Positions 1-7,426 of a stretch of DNA of 13,946 nucleotides are shown piece after piece. Source of the stretch: an uncultured Bacteroidales bacterium (GTDB lineage Bacteria; Bacteroidota; Bacteroidia; Bacteroidales; UBA932); assembly GCA_946406095.1 (NCBI GenBank), contig CAMJJO010000032.1, positions 1 to 13,946 of the forward strand, written 5' to 3'. Under the pieces are notes generated by a model. That model worked only from the letters and a program-made list of their open reading frames with translations, had not been told where the DNA came from and did no database searches. Numbering within the stretch: position 1 is the first letter of the stretch; the number at the start of each line of letters is the position of its first letter. Made by a program: the position numbers and the translations under genes.

Positions 1-166
1 TTCCGTTGTGAACGGCGATAGTATGGCCGATGAAGTCCGGGGAGATCATGCTGGCACGTGACCAGGTCTTGACCACCTCTTTCTTTTTGCTGCCGTCATT
101 CATTGCGACAATCCTCTTTTCGAGGGCTTCCTGAATGTACGGACCTTTCTTTAATGAACGACTCAT
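1..166 (-). CDS. rpsS: 30S ribosomal protein S19, partial (3' end beyond window)
   Basis: The reverse strand from the ATG at 164-166 reads MSRSLKKGPYIQEALEKRIV and continues through KTWSRASMISPDFIGHTIAVHNG, the conserved N-terminal half of bacterial S19. S19 binds the head of the 30S subunit with S13, near the A-site finger. About 55 codons are visible; family members are about 90 residues, so roughly a third to 40% is missing off the left edge. The gene follows rplB with a 19-nt gap, the standard S10-operon order. Only a weak GAG lies upstream of the start. The ORF is intact as far as seen. Confidence 0.95.
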   Translation of the reverse strand, partial: MSRSLKKGPYIQEALEKRIVAMNDGSKKKEVVKTWSRASMISPDFIGHTIAVHNG

Positions 167-185
167 ATTCTCTAAGTTTTACCTG

Positions 186-1010
186 TTACTTCTTTCTTCT
201 TTCAATGATGAACTTGTTGGACACAGCCTTCGGATTGCGTGTCTTGTAGCCCTTTGCAGGCAGACCCTTACGGGAACGAGGATGTCCACCGGAAGCGCGG
301 CCTTCACCACCACCCATCGGGTGATCATGAGGGTTCATGACAACACCACGGTTGTGAGGGCGCTTGCCGAGCCAGCGGCGGCGACCTGCTTTACCGTGAC
401 TCTCCAGGTTGTGATCGGTATTGGAGACGGTTCCGACCGTTGCACGGCAGGAAACGAGCACCATACGGGTCTCACCCGAAGGAAGACGAAGAACTGCGTG
501 GTTGCCTTCGCGGGCAGCGAGCTGTGCGGATGCACCGGCGGAGCGGGCCATGGCCGCGCCCTGACCGGGACGGAGCTCGATGTTGTGCACGAGGGTACCT
601 ACAGGGATCTCGGAGAGAGGCAGGCAGTTACCGACCTCGGGGGCGACTCCGCTGCCCGATGCGATAACCTGACCAACCTTGATGCCGTCCGGAGCGATGA
701 TGTACTTCTTGACGCCGTCTTCGTACTCGACGAGAGCGATGCGTGCGCTGCGGTTAGGATCGTATTCGATCGTCTTCACAGTTGCGGTGCATTCGTCCTT
801 GGTACGGAAGAAGTCGATGATGCGGTACATTCTCTTGTGACCGCCACCGATGTAGCGAACAGTCATCTGGCCCGTATTGTTACGGCCGCCAGTGCTCTTA
901 AGGGGTTCCAGAAGGGCCTTGTGGGGCTTGCTGGTAGTGATCTCAGTAAAACTGCTGATGACCTTGTTCCTCTGACCGGGAGTTACCGGTTTGAATTTTC
1001 TAACTGCCAT
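186..1010 (-). CDS. rplB: 50S ribosomal protein L2
   Basis: This 274-residue protein is full length for L2. It begins MAVRKFKPVTPGQRNKV and ends with a basic tail. L2 is a primary 23S rRNA binder needed for subunit association and for building the peptidyl-transferase centre. The C-terminal loop MNPHDHPMGGGEGRASGGHP keeps the DHP histidine equivalent to E. coli His229 and the GGGEGR block; the residue after DHP is Met where E. coli has His. The ATG at 1010 is preceded by a perfect AGGAGG 8 nt upstream, inside the 15-nt gap after rplW, which fixes the start. It lies fourth in the visible ribosomal operon. Nothing looks disrupted. Confidence 0.98.
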   Translation of the reverse strand: MAVRKFKPVTPGQRNKVISSFTEITTSKPHKALLEPLKSTGGRNNTGQMTVRYIGGGHKRMYRIIDFFRTKDECTATVKTIEYDPNRSARIALVEYEDGVKKYIIAPDGIKVGQVIASGSGVAPEVGNCLPLSEIPVGTLVHNIELRPGQGAAMARSAGASAQLAAREGNHAVLRLPSGETRMVLVSCRATVGTVSNTDHNLESHGKAGRRRWLGKRPHNRGVVMNPHDHPMGGGEGRASGGHPRSRKGLPAKGYKTRNPKAVSNKFIIERRKK

Positions 1011-1018
1011 TTTCTGTC

Positions 1019-1024
1019 CCTCCT
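1019..1024 (-). promoter_or_regulatory. Shine-Dalgarno sequence of rplB
   Basis: The reverse strand reads AGGAGG followed by an 8-nt spacer and the rplB ATG. It lies wholly in the gap between the rplW stop and the rplB start. A perfect anti-SD match is notable because most other starts in this window have none. Confidence 0.75.
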
Positions 1025-1025
1025 A

Positions 1026-1316
1026 TTAGATGTTTGCGTAGAAGTCAATCTTATCTTCACCAGCAAGAGTGACATAAGCCTTCTTGAAGTGATTCATGCG
1101 ACCGCGAAGGAGACCAGCCTTGGTGTAGCGGCTCTTGCGCTTGCCGTGATAATTGACGGTGTTGACATCGGCAACGGATACGCCATAGAGCTTCTCCACT
1201 GCGTCTTTGATCTGAAGCTTGTTCGCTTTGCGGTCCACCACAAAGCCGTAACGGTTCAATTTTTCGCCCTGAGCCGTCAGCTTCTCTGTTACTATTGGCT
1301 TAATGATGATTCCCAT
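1026..1316 (-). CDS. rplW: 50S ribosomal protein L23
   Basis: This 96-residue protein begins MGIIIKPIVTEKLT, the conserved L23 start (xxxPxxTEK). The middle carries AVEKLYGVSVADVNTVNYHGK, matching the family's VExLFxVxVxxVNT segment. L23 sits at the nascent-chain exit tunnel and docks trigger factor and SRP. Length is normal for a bacterial L23. The gene starts 8 nt after the rplD stop with no clear Shine-Dalgarno sequence, and rplB follows 15 nt downstream. It is read as part of one ribosomal operon transcribed leftward. Confidence 0.97.
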   Translation of the reverse strand: MGIIIKPIVTEKLTAQGEKLNRYGFVVDRKANKLQIKDAVEKLYGVSVADVNTVNYHGKRKSRYTKAGLLRGRMNHFKKAYVTLAGEDKIDFYANI

Positions 1317-1324
1317 CGCTCAAA

Positions 1325-1951
1325 TTATTTTTTCCTTTCTGCGAGGATGTCCTGCACGCCGTCGACCATCACGAGGGTGTTGGCCTTCACGATAGCGTAG
1401 GTGTTGATTTCGTCAACAGTGATGACATCTGCGTAAGGAAGGTTACGGGATGAAAGAAATATGTTTTCGGAGTTCGCGGGAAGCACGAAGAGCACGTTGC
1501 GGTCACCAGCCTTGATGTTGGTGAGGATCTGTGCGAATTCCTTCGTCTTCGGAGCGTCCATCGCAAAGGGCTCGACCATCACGATTGCCTTATCCTGAGC
1601 CTTGTAGCTGAGGGCGGAGCAACGTGCGAGGGATTTGACCTTCTTGTTGAGCTTGTTGTGATAGAAACGGGGCACGGGGCCGAATACGCGGCCGCCGCCT
1701 ACGAAGATGTTGGCTTTCAAGCTTCCGTGACGAGCACCGCCGCCGCCTTTCTGGCGACCAAGCTTCTTGGTGCTGTGGGCAATCTCGCTGCGGTCCTTGG
1801 TCTTGGCGTTGCCATGACGCTGGTTTGCGAGATACTGTATTACGTCGAGATAGATGGCGTGATCATTAGGCTCGATGCCGAAGATATCCTCAGCGAGGTC
1901 TACCTTCTTTCCGGACTCTGTTCCGTCGATTTTGTAAACAGGAAGTTTCAT
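1325..1951 (-). CDS. rplD: 50S ribosomal protein L4
   Basis: This 208-residue protein begins MKLPVYKIDGTESGKKVDL. The extended tunnel loop is recognisable as RQKGGGGARHGSLKANIF, equivalent to the E. coli RQKGTGRARSGS loop that lines the exit tunnel and where macrolide-resistance mutations arise elsewhere. L4 is an early 23S rRNA assembly protein; in E. coli it also represses its own operon, but nothing here shows that this control exists. The start lies 2 nt beyond the rplC stop (TAA-TT-ATG), with GGAGG 7 nt upstream inside the rplC coding end, which suggests translational coupling. Confidence 0.97.
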   Translation of the reverse strand: MKLPVYKIDGTESGKKVDLAEDIFGIEPNDHAIYLDVIQYLANQRHGNAKTKDRSEIAHSTKKLGRQKGGGGARHGSLKANIFVGGGRVFGPVPRFYHNKLNKKVKSLARCSALSYKAQDKAIVMVEPFAMDAPKTKEFAQILTNIKAGDRNVLFVLPANSENIFLSSRNLPYADVITVDEINTYAIVKANTLVMVDGVQDILAERKK

Positions 1952-1953
1952 AA

Positions 1954-2580
1954 TTACGCCTCCACGATTAAGTAAGAACCCTTGGCTCCGGGAACGGAAC
2001 CCTTGACTACGAGAAGATTGTTCTCAGGGATGACCTTGAGGACCTGAAGGTTGAACACCTTGACGCGATCCTGTCCCATGTGGCCGGCCATACGCATTCC
2101 GGGGAATACGCGTGAAGGCCAAGAGGATGCACCCATTGAACCGGGGTGACGAAGACGGTTGTGCTGACCATGAGTCTTGCCGCCGACACCTTGGAAGTGA
2201 TGACGGTGCACAACGCCCTGGAAACCCTTACCTTTGGAAGTACCGACTACGTCCACGAATGCGACGTCCTCTTTGATGACGTCTGCCAAAGTGACCGTGT
2301 CGCCAAGCTTGAGTTCGCCCTCGAAGTCCGCCTCAAATTCGACGAGCTTGCGCATAGGAGCGACCCCTGCCTTTGCAAAATGACCCTGAAGGGCCTTACT
2401 GGCGTGCTTTTCTGTTGTTTCGTCATAGGCAAGCTGCACTGCTTCGTAACCATCGGTTTCGATAGTGCGGATTTGCGTGACAACGCACGGACCAGCCTCG
2501 ATGACGGTGCATGGAAGGTTCTTTCCATCAGCACCGAAAACGGAAGTCATTCCGATTTTCTTTCCAATTAATCCAGGCAT
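1954..2580 (-). CDS. rplC: 50S ribosomal protein L3
   Basis: This 208-residue protein begins MPGLIGKKIGMTSVF and carries the L3 core GTSKGKGFQGVVHRHHFQG and FPGMRMAGHMGQDRVKV. L3 is one of the first proteins to bind 23S rRNA, and its loop reaches the peptidyl-transferase centre. At the site of the PrmB-methylated glutamine of E. coli (SIGQNQTP) this protein reads SMGASSWP, so that modification cannot occur. It is the first gene of the visible operon; no rpsJ lies upstream, where most bacteria have it. The start has no Shine-Dalgarno sequence, only an A/T-rich leader with GTTAATTAAC. Confidence 0.97.
   Translation of the reverse strand: MPGLIGKKIGMTSVFGADGKNLPCTVIEAGPCVVTQIRTIETDGYEAVQLAYDETTEKHASKALQGHFAKAGVAPMRKLVEFEADFEGELKLGDTVTLADVIKEDVAFVDVVGTSKGKGFQGVVHRHHFQGVGGKTHGQHNRLRHPGSMGASSWPSRVFPGMRMAGHMGQDRVKVFNLQVLKVIPENNLLVVKGSVPGAKGSYLIVEA
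1959..1963 (-). promoter_or_regulatory. Shine-Dalgarno sequence of rplD inside rplC
   Basis: The reverse strand reads GGAGG, then seven bases, then the rplD ATG. The motif overlaps the last codons of rplC, so ribosomes finishing rplC could hand over directly to rplD. Confidence 0.6.
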
Positions 2581-2623
2581 TGGTTTGGTTAATTAACTGT
2601 TTATTAATACTTTAACAAAGTAA

Positions 2624-2638
2624 CCCCTTTTTTGGGGG
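2624..2638 (-). promoter_or_regulatory. Stem-loop at the predicted 5' end of the ribosomal operon mRNA
   Basis: On the minus strand the sequence is CCCCC-AAAAAA-GGGG, giving a 4-bp G:C stem with an A-rich loop. It begins only about 4 nt after the predicted -7 box, so the mRNA would start in or next to the hairpin. Its function is unknown; it could stabilise the 5' end. Transcription start and fold are inferred from sequence only. Confidence 0.4.
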
Positions 2639-2641
2639 CTG

Positions 2642-2672
2642 CAAATATACGATTTATTTTGCAAATAACAAA
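2642..2672 (-). promoter_or_regulatory. Bacteroidetes-type promoter of the ribosomal protein operon
   Basis: On the minus strand TTTG (2672-2669) and TATATTTG (2649-2642) are separated by exactly 19 nt. This matches the Bacteroidetes primary sigma factor consensus TTTG-N(~19)-TAnnTTTG. The predicted leader to the rplC ATG is about 58 nt. It is the only site in this window where both elements match well at good spacing. Confidence 0.75.
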
Positions 2673-2689
2673 GAGTTCAAAGTTTTTGC

Positions 2690-2697
2690 TATCTTTG
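2690..2697 (+). promoter_or_regulatory. -7 box TATCTTTG of cdaA, almost on the start codon
   Basis: TATCTTTG is a perfect TAnnTTTG -7 element and ends only 6 nt before the ATG at 2704. Transcription would begin within a few bases of the start codon, giving a leaderless or near-leaderless mRNA. No TTTG lies at the right distance for a -33 element. An alternative is that the true start is the second ATG, at 2707. Confidence 0.6.
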
Positions 2698-2703
2698 TGC
2701 AAT

Positions 2704-3507
2704 ATGATGATTTTGGACATTCTCGGGTTCTTACACCTGGGTTTTGCAGATATAATAGACATAATCGTAGTGGCGCTGATCCTCTTCGTGGCCTTCCGCT
2801 GGCTGAGGGGTTCGAGCGCCGTCAACATCTTCATAGCCATCCTGATGCTCTTCGTTATCCGCATCGTCGCGGTGGCGATGAACATGAAGCTGCTCTCCGC
2901 CCTGCTGGACACCATCATCGACGTGGGCGCCATCGCCCTGATAGTCATCTTCCAGCCGGAGATACGCCAGTTCCTGAACAGGATGGGGCGCTCCACCGGC
3001 ATCTCGGGAGAGAGGCGCAACCTCATCGACCGCCTGCTCGGCCGGGATCCCAAGGCCCTGGACGACGAGGCCGCCAAGGAGCTCGCCCGCGCCTGCTTCG
3101 AGATGGCGGAGCAGAAGACCGGCGCGCTCATCGTCCTCCAGCACCGCAACAACCTGCAGGACGTCGTGGACTCCGGGGACCGCATCGACTCCGACATCCG
3201 CAGCAGCCTGATAGAGAACATCTTTTTCAAGAACTCCCCGCTTCACGACGGGGCGATGATAATAGGCGGCAACCGCATTATCGCAGCCCGCTGCACCCTC
3301 CCCAACACCGACCGCACCGACATCCCCGCCAAATACGGGATGCGGCATAAATCGGCAATAGGCATCAGCGAACGCAGCGACGCAGACGTGATAGTGGTGA
3401 GCGAGCAGCGCGGCACCGTCTCCTTCGTGAGGGACGGCAGAATCACCCAGGTGGACAGCCGCAACCAGCTGAAACTGATGCTGGATCCTCCCCAGAAAGA
3501 AAACTAG
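2704..3507 (+). CDS. cdaA: Diadenylate cyclase CdaA (c-di-AMP synthase)
   Basis: The enzyme condenses two ATP into the second messenger c-di-AMP, which controls potassium and osmolyte balance and cell-wall homeostasis in other bacteria. Using the ATG at 2704 it has 267 residues. Three hydrophobic segments lie at about 15-33, 39-58 and 64-84, followed by a cytoplasmic DAC domain. The DAC motif LHDGAMII is at 180-187. The second motif reads RHK-SA at 214-218 where the family normally has RHR-AA. FQPEIRQFL at 83-91 is the usual membrane-to-DAC junction. An open frame extends upstream to 2632, but that would cross the promoter, so 2704 or 2707 is preferred. It heads a five-gene operon; mutS2 starts 3 nt later. 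Confidence 0.93.
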   Translation: MMILDILGFLHLGFADIIDIIVVALILFVAFRWLRGSSAVNIFIAILMLFVIRIVAVAMNMKLLSALLDTIIDVGAIALIVIFQPEIRQFLNRMGRSTGISGERRNLIDRLLGRDPKALDDEAAKELARACFEMAEQKTGALIVLQHRNNLQDVVDSGDRIDSDIRSSLIENIFFKNSPLHDGAMIIGGNRIIAARCTLPNTDRTDIPAKYGMRHKSAIGISERSDADVIVVSEQRGTVSFVRDGRITQVDSRNQLKLMLDPPQKEN

Positions 3508-3510
3508 GCC

Positions 3511-5982
3511 GTGGAAGAGAGCATTCAGAAACTGGAACTCAAGATCGGATTCGACCGCATCCGCACGATGATCGCCGACCGCTGCAGCACCGACTACGCC
3601 AGCAGCAAGGTGATGGAAGAGGAATTCAGCCGCTCCGCAGATATCATCCGCCGCAGGCTGGTCCTGACCGACGAGATGCGGCTGGTGCTGATGTTCGAGG
3701 ATTCCTTTCCCACCACCGGTTACATCGATGCCATCCAGTTCCTGGAGCCTCTGGAAAAGGACGGTTCGCGCATCGACGTGCTCAGCCTGGGCAAACTAAA
3801 GACGGTGCTGGACACCACCCGGCGCATAGTGCACTTCTTCTCCGGCATCAAAGACGGGATATATCCGAACCTGAAGGGGCTCGCGCACAGCATCAACGTT
3901 TTCCCGGAAGTGCAGCGGCGCATCGAGCAGATACTGGACAAATACGGGGATATCAAGGACTCCGCGTCCGATGCCCTGTTCGACATACGCAAGACCCTCC
4001 GGAGCAAGGAGGGGGCCGTTTCCAAGAAAGCGGCGGCGATTCTCGCGCAGGCGCAGGCGGCCGGGCTGGCCGATGCCGACGCCGGGGTCACGGTGCGCGA
4101 AGGGAAGTACCTCATCCCCGTTGCAAGTTCCGCCAAGCGCAAGCTGAGCGGCTTCGTCTACGGGGAATCCGCCACGGGCAAGACATCCTACATCGAGCCG
4201 GCCGAACTGATAGAACTCGAGAACGAACTTGCGGAGCTGCGCTTTGCAGAGACCCGGGAGATAGAGCGTATCCTGCTGGAATTCACCGACTTCGTCCGCC
4301 CTTACCTGCCGGACCTGCTCGCCAGCGCCGCCTTCATCGGAGAAATTGATTTCCTGATGGCGAAGGCCCGCACCGCACTGGACCTTCGCGCCGGGATGCC
4401 GGTGATCTCGGAGGACGGGACCCTCAGCCTGCGCAAGGCACGCCACCCGCTTCTGGAAAAGGCCCTGGCAAAGGAAGGCCGCACCATCGTCCCCCAGTCC
4501 GTCACCCTCAATCCCGAGAAGCACATCCTGCTAATCTCCGGGCCCAACGCCGGCGGCAAATCGGTCTGCCTCAAGACTGTGGGGCTTCTCCAGTACATGT
4601 TCCAGTGGGGGATGCTGATTCCTACCTCCGAAAGCTCGGAACTACCTGTGTTCGAGCGGATTGCAGTCAGCATCGGGGATGACCAGTCTCTTGAGAACGA
4701 CCTCAGCACCTACTCCTCCTTCCTCGCAGACATGCGGGAGATGCTCTCATACGCGGACGCGCGCACGCTGATATTAATAGATGAGTTCGGCTCGGGCACG
4801 GAACCTGCCGCGGGCGGAGCCATCGCCGAATCCATACTCGCCGAACTGGACAAGCGCGGGGCGTACGGGGTCATCACCACCCACTATACCAATCTCAAAC
4901 TATACGCTTCCGGCGAAGGGACCGGGGTGGTGAACGGGGCGATGCTTTTCGACGCCGCCCGCATCGAGCCTCTCTTCCAGCTGGAAATGGGACTGCCGGG
5001 CAATTCGTTCGCATTCGAACTGGCCCGCAAGATGGGGCTGCCGGAAACCATAGTGCACGACGCCGAAACCCGCGCCGGCGAGGAATATGTGGGCATAGAA
5101 CGCAATCTGCGCAAGATAGTCCGCAGGCGCAAGGCCCTGGACGAAAAACTGCAGAAGGTAAAGAATACCGACAAGACCCTGGAGGGCCTGACCGCGAAAT
5201 ATCAGAAGGAACTGGAAGACATCCGGGACCAGAAAAAGCAGATCCTGGAGAGTGCCAGGCAGGAGGCCCAGGACATAGTGAAGGGTGCTGGCAGGCAGGT
5301 GGAGCGCACCATCCGGGAAATCAAGGAAAGCCAGGCGGACAAGGAACGCACCAAGGCCGCACGGCTCGAGCTCCAAGGTTTCCTGGGCGCTCTGGAGCAG
5401 AAAAAGACAAAGGATGAATACCTGGACCGCAAGCTCGAGCAACTGCAGAAGAAGCAGAGCAAGCGCGCTCCGGCAGCAGACGCCCCGGCGCAGGCGGTGC
5501 AGAAACAGGGCCCGCTGAAGGTCGGGGAGAAGGTGAAGGTGAAGAGCTCCGGGATGGTGGGAGAAGTGTCCCGCGTGTCCTCCAAGGCGGTGACCGTGAT
5601 AATCGGCAGCATCAGCAGCACCATGGCTCCGGATGCCCTGGAGAGGATATCTTCCAACGAATTCCGGGAGATTTCCCGCAAGGTTTTCAGCAAGCCTCTG
5701 CAGAGGGTGGATGCCGGCATCACCACCCGCAAGCTCAACTTCAAGACCGAGATAGACCTGCGCGGAGCACGGCTGCAGGAGGCGCTGGAGGCGGTGATGC
5801 ACTATTGCGACGATGCCCAGATGCTGGGGGTTCGGAACGTCCGCATCATCCACGGCAAAGGCACCGGAGTGCTCCGGGAAGAGATTCAGAAATACCTGCG
5901 CACCGTGCCCGGAGTGGCCTCGGTGGCAGACGAAGACATACGCCACGGCGGCACTGGCGTAACCCTGGTGGAGTTCGAGTGA
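3511..5982 (+). CDS. mutS2: Endonuclease MutS2
   Basis: MutS2 is a MutS-family ATPase not used for mismatch repair; in other bacteria it suppresses recombination or splits collided ribosomes. The 823-residue protein has the family's N-terminal core (LELKIGFDRIRTMI) and lever region. The Walker A motif GPNAGGKS is at 344-351, an STYSSF motif follows, and the Walker B motif LILIDEFGSGTEP starts near 420. A long charged coiled coil spans about 530-655. A short KOW-like basic segment starts near 668, and a C-terminal Smr nuclease domain has DLRG at 749-752 and HGKGTG at 781-786. All catalytic motifs look intact. The start is GTG at 3511, chosen because the conserved N-terminal motif follows directly. 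Its stop overlaps the yraN ATG by 1 nt. Confidence 0.95.
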   Translation: MEESIQKLELKIGFDRIRTMIADRCSTDYASSKVMEEEFSRSADIIRRRLVLTDEMRLVLMFEDSFPTTGYIDAIQFLEPLEKDGSRIDVLSLGKLKTVLDTTRRIVHFFSGIKDGIYPNLKGLAHSINVFPEVQRRIEQILDKYGDIKDSASDALFDIRKTLRSKEGAVSKKAAAILAQAQAAGLADADAGVTVREGKYLIPVASSAKRKLSGFVYGESATGKTSYIEPAELIELENELAELRFAETREIERILLEFTDFVRPYLPDLLASAAFIGEIDFLMAKARTALDLRAGMPVISEDGTLSLRKARHPLLEKALAKEGRTIVPQSVTLNPEKHILLISGPNAGGKSVCLKTVGLLQYMFQWGMLIPTSESSELPVFERIAVSIGDDQSLENDLSTYSSFLADMREMLSYADARTLILIDEFGSGTEPAAGGAIAESILAELDKRGAYGVITTHYTNLKLYASGEGTGVVNGAMLFDAARIEPLFQLEMGLPGNSFAFELARKMGLPETIVHDAETRAGEEYVGIERNLRKIVRRRKALDEKLQKVKNTDKTLEGLTAKYQKELEDIRDQKKQILESARQEAQDIVKGAGRQVERTIREIKESQADKERTKAARLELQGFLGALEQKKTKDEYLDRKLEQLQKKQSKRAPAADAPAQAVQKQGPLKVGEKVKVKSSGMVGEVSRVSSKAVTVIIGSISSTMAPDALERISSNEFREISRKVFSKPLQRVDAGITTRKLNFKTEIDLRGARLQEALEAVMHYCDDAQMLGVRNVRIIHGKGTGVLREEIQKYLRTVPGVASVADEDIRHGGTGVTLVEFE

Positions 5983-6347
5983 TGGATGCTGTTGGGAAAC
6001 GAGGGGAAGATGCCGCATGCCTCTGGCTGACCGCCAGGGGGCACACCGTGCTGGAACGCAACTGGAGAGGCGGGCACTGCGAGATCGACATCATCACGGC
6101 GGATGCGGCAGGGCTGCATTTCGTGGAGGTGAAGAGCAGGACCGCACCGACGGCCGCCGACCCGCTGGTGAACGTGACTGCCGCAAAGCAGAAGCACCTG
6201 GTGCAGGCGGCGCTGAAATACCTGCATTCGGGAAACAGGAGATATGCGGATGCGGAGGTTATGTTTGACATTGTAACTGTTGTTTTTTACGGGGATACTC
6301 CCAAGATAGAGTACTACCCACAAGCTTTTATACCGATTTATGACTGA
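5982..6347 (+). CDS. yraN: YraN/UPF0102 family endonuclease-like protein
   Basis: This 121-residue protein shows the UPF0102 pattern GKRGEDAACLWLTARGHTVLERNWR, then EIDII and FVEVKSR. The Glu/Asp...E-x-K arrangement is that of a small restriction-endonuclease-like fold (PD-(D/E)xK type), so DNA binding or cleavage is plausible, but the cellular role is not settled. The ATG overlaps the mutS2 stop as TGATG, and GGAG stands 8 nt upstream within mutS2, indicating coupled translation. An open frame extends far upstream inside mutS2 in another register and is not part of the gene. Its 3' end overlaps the next gene by 8 nt. Length is typical for the family. Confidence 0.88.
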   Translation: MDAVGKRGEDAACLWLTARGHTVLERNWRGGHCEIDIITADAAGLHFVEVKSRTAPTAADPLVNVTAAKQKHLVQAALKYLHSGNRRYADAEVMFDIVTVVFYGDTPKIEYYPQAFIPIYD

Positions 6348-7425
6348 CCACAGATATTGCGTTATCCTCGCCGGCGGCATAGGCACCCGGTTCTGGCCCC
6401 TCAGCAGAGAGTACCGCCCGAAACAGTTCCTGCGCGTATGGAACCAGGAAAAGAGTTTCATACGCTACACTTTCGAACGTATGGCCCGAAGCGTCAGCGT
6501 CGACCATATCCTGGTGGCTACCCTCACCGATTACAAGGAACTCGTGCAGGAGCATCTGCCCGAACTCCCGGAAGAGAACATCATCCTCGAGCCCTACGGC
6601 AGGAACACCGCCCCCACCATCGCCTACACCGCACGCGTACTTCTGGAGAAAGATCCCGAGGCGGTGATGGTCGCAGTCCCTTCCGACCACGACATCTGCG
6701 ACAACGCCATGTTCGACAAGAACATAGTCCGCGCCCTGGAATACGCGTCGGAGAACGACATCCTGCTCACCCTCGGCATTGTCCCCTCCCGTCCGGATAC
6801 GAACTTCGGATATGTGCAGGTGGCAGGCGGCAGCGCAGCATATTCCCTCGGAGACCCTGTCAAGGCCAAGACCTTCACGGAGAAACCGGACGCCGAGCTC
6901 GCCAAGGTGTTCTTCGACAGCGGGGAATTCCTCTGGAACAGCGGTATCTTCTTCTGGAAGGCCTCCGTCGTGCTGGCCGAGATGCGCAAATGCTGCCCGG
7001 ACCTCATTCGCATCTGGGACGACTGGGGCAGGATAGATCGCGACATCCTCGTGGAAAGGGCCTATTCGGAGAGCATGAGAATCTCCATCGACTACGCCCT
7101 GATGGAGAAATCGGACAACGTGTGGGTGCTGCCTGCAAAGTTCATCTGGAGCGACATCGGCAGCTGGAGCACGCTATACGAGGCCTCGGCGGATCCGGCC
7201 AATCACGGGAACGCCATCTCGCTCGAGGGCAAGAGCATCATCAAGGACGTGTCCAACTCCATCCTTGCAAGCACTGCCGGCGGCAAGCTTACCGTCGTGA
7301 GCAACCTGGACTCATACATGGTCATCGATACGGACAAGGTGCTTCTCGTATGCCCGCGCGACGACCGCCGCATGCAGGAAATACTCTCGGAACTGGCTCT
7401 CCCGGAATACAGTGAATTCAAATAA
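6340..7425 (+). CDS. manC: Mannose-1-phosphate guanylyltransferase (GDP-mannose pyrophosphorylase)
   Basis: The enzyme makes GDP-mannose from mannose-1-phosphate and GTP, feeding fucose and mannose glycan synthesis for capsule, LPS and surface glycoproteins. The 361-residue single-domain protein has the nucleotidyltransferase signature LAGGIGTRFWPLSREYRPKQF at about 10-30, EPYGRNTAPT at 84-93, VPSDH at 113-117, FTEKPD at 179-184 and WNSGIF at 199-204. A sugar-binding region (SIDYALMEKSDNVWV) and a WSDIGSW motif follow. It lacks the C-terminal cupin phosphomannose isomerase found in longer two-domain ManC proteins. The start overlaps yraN by 8 nt and has no Shine-Dalgarno sequence, so translation is probably coupled. 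The symbol is assigned by function; manA- or rfbM-type names are used in some genomes. Confidence 0.92.
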   Translation: MTDHRYCVILAGGIGTRFWPLSREYRPKQFLRVWNQEKSFIRYTFERMARSVSVDHILVATLTDYKELVQEHLPELPEENIILEPYGRNTAPTIAYTARVLLEKDPEAVMVAVPSDHDICDNAMFDKNIVRALEYASENDILLTLGIVPSRPDTNFGYVQVAGGSAAYSLGDPVKAKTFTEKPDAELAKVFFDSGEFLWNSGIFFWKASVVLAEMRKCCPDLIRIWDDWGRIDRDILVERAYSESMRISIDYALMEKSDNVWVLPAKFIWSDIGSWSTLYEASADPANHGNAISLEGKSIIKDVSNSILASTAGGKLTVVSNLDSYMVIDTDKVLLVCPRDDRRMQEILSELALPEYSEFK

Positions 7426-7426
7426 A

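Noticed and set aside
135..1400. 421-codon open frame on the plus strand across rplB, rplW and rplD
   Set aside because: It is antisense to three unmistakable ribosomal genes, has no family resemblance or promoter, and arises from the codon use of the real genes.
2588..2597. GTTAATTAAC palindrome just before rplC as an operator
   Set aside because: A 10-bp A/T palindrome is likely by chance in an A/T-rich leader, and no second copy is seen.
2632..2703. Longer N-terminus for CdaA (24 extra residues)
   Set aside because: It would place the start upstream of the -7 box and inside the promoter region of the opposite operon; the extra residues look non-membrane and unrelated to CdaA.
4900..6018. 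372-codon open frame on the minus strand across mutS2
   Set aside because: It is a GC-driven shadow rich in Leu, His and Gln with no motif; the plus strand encodes an intact MutS2.
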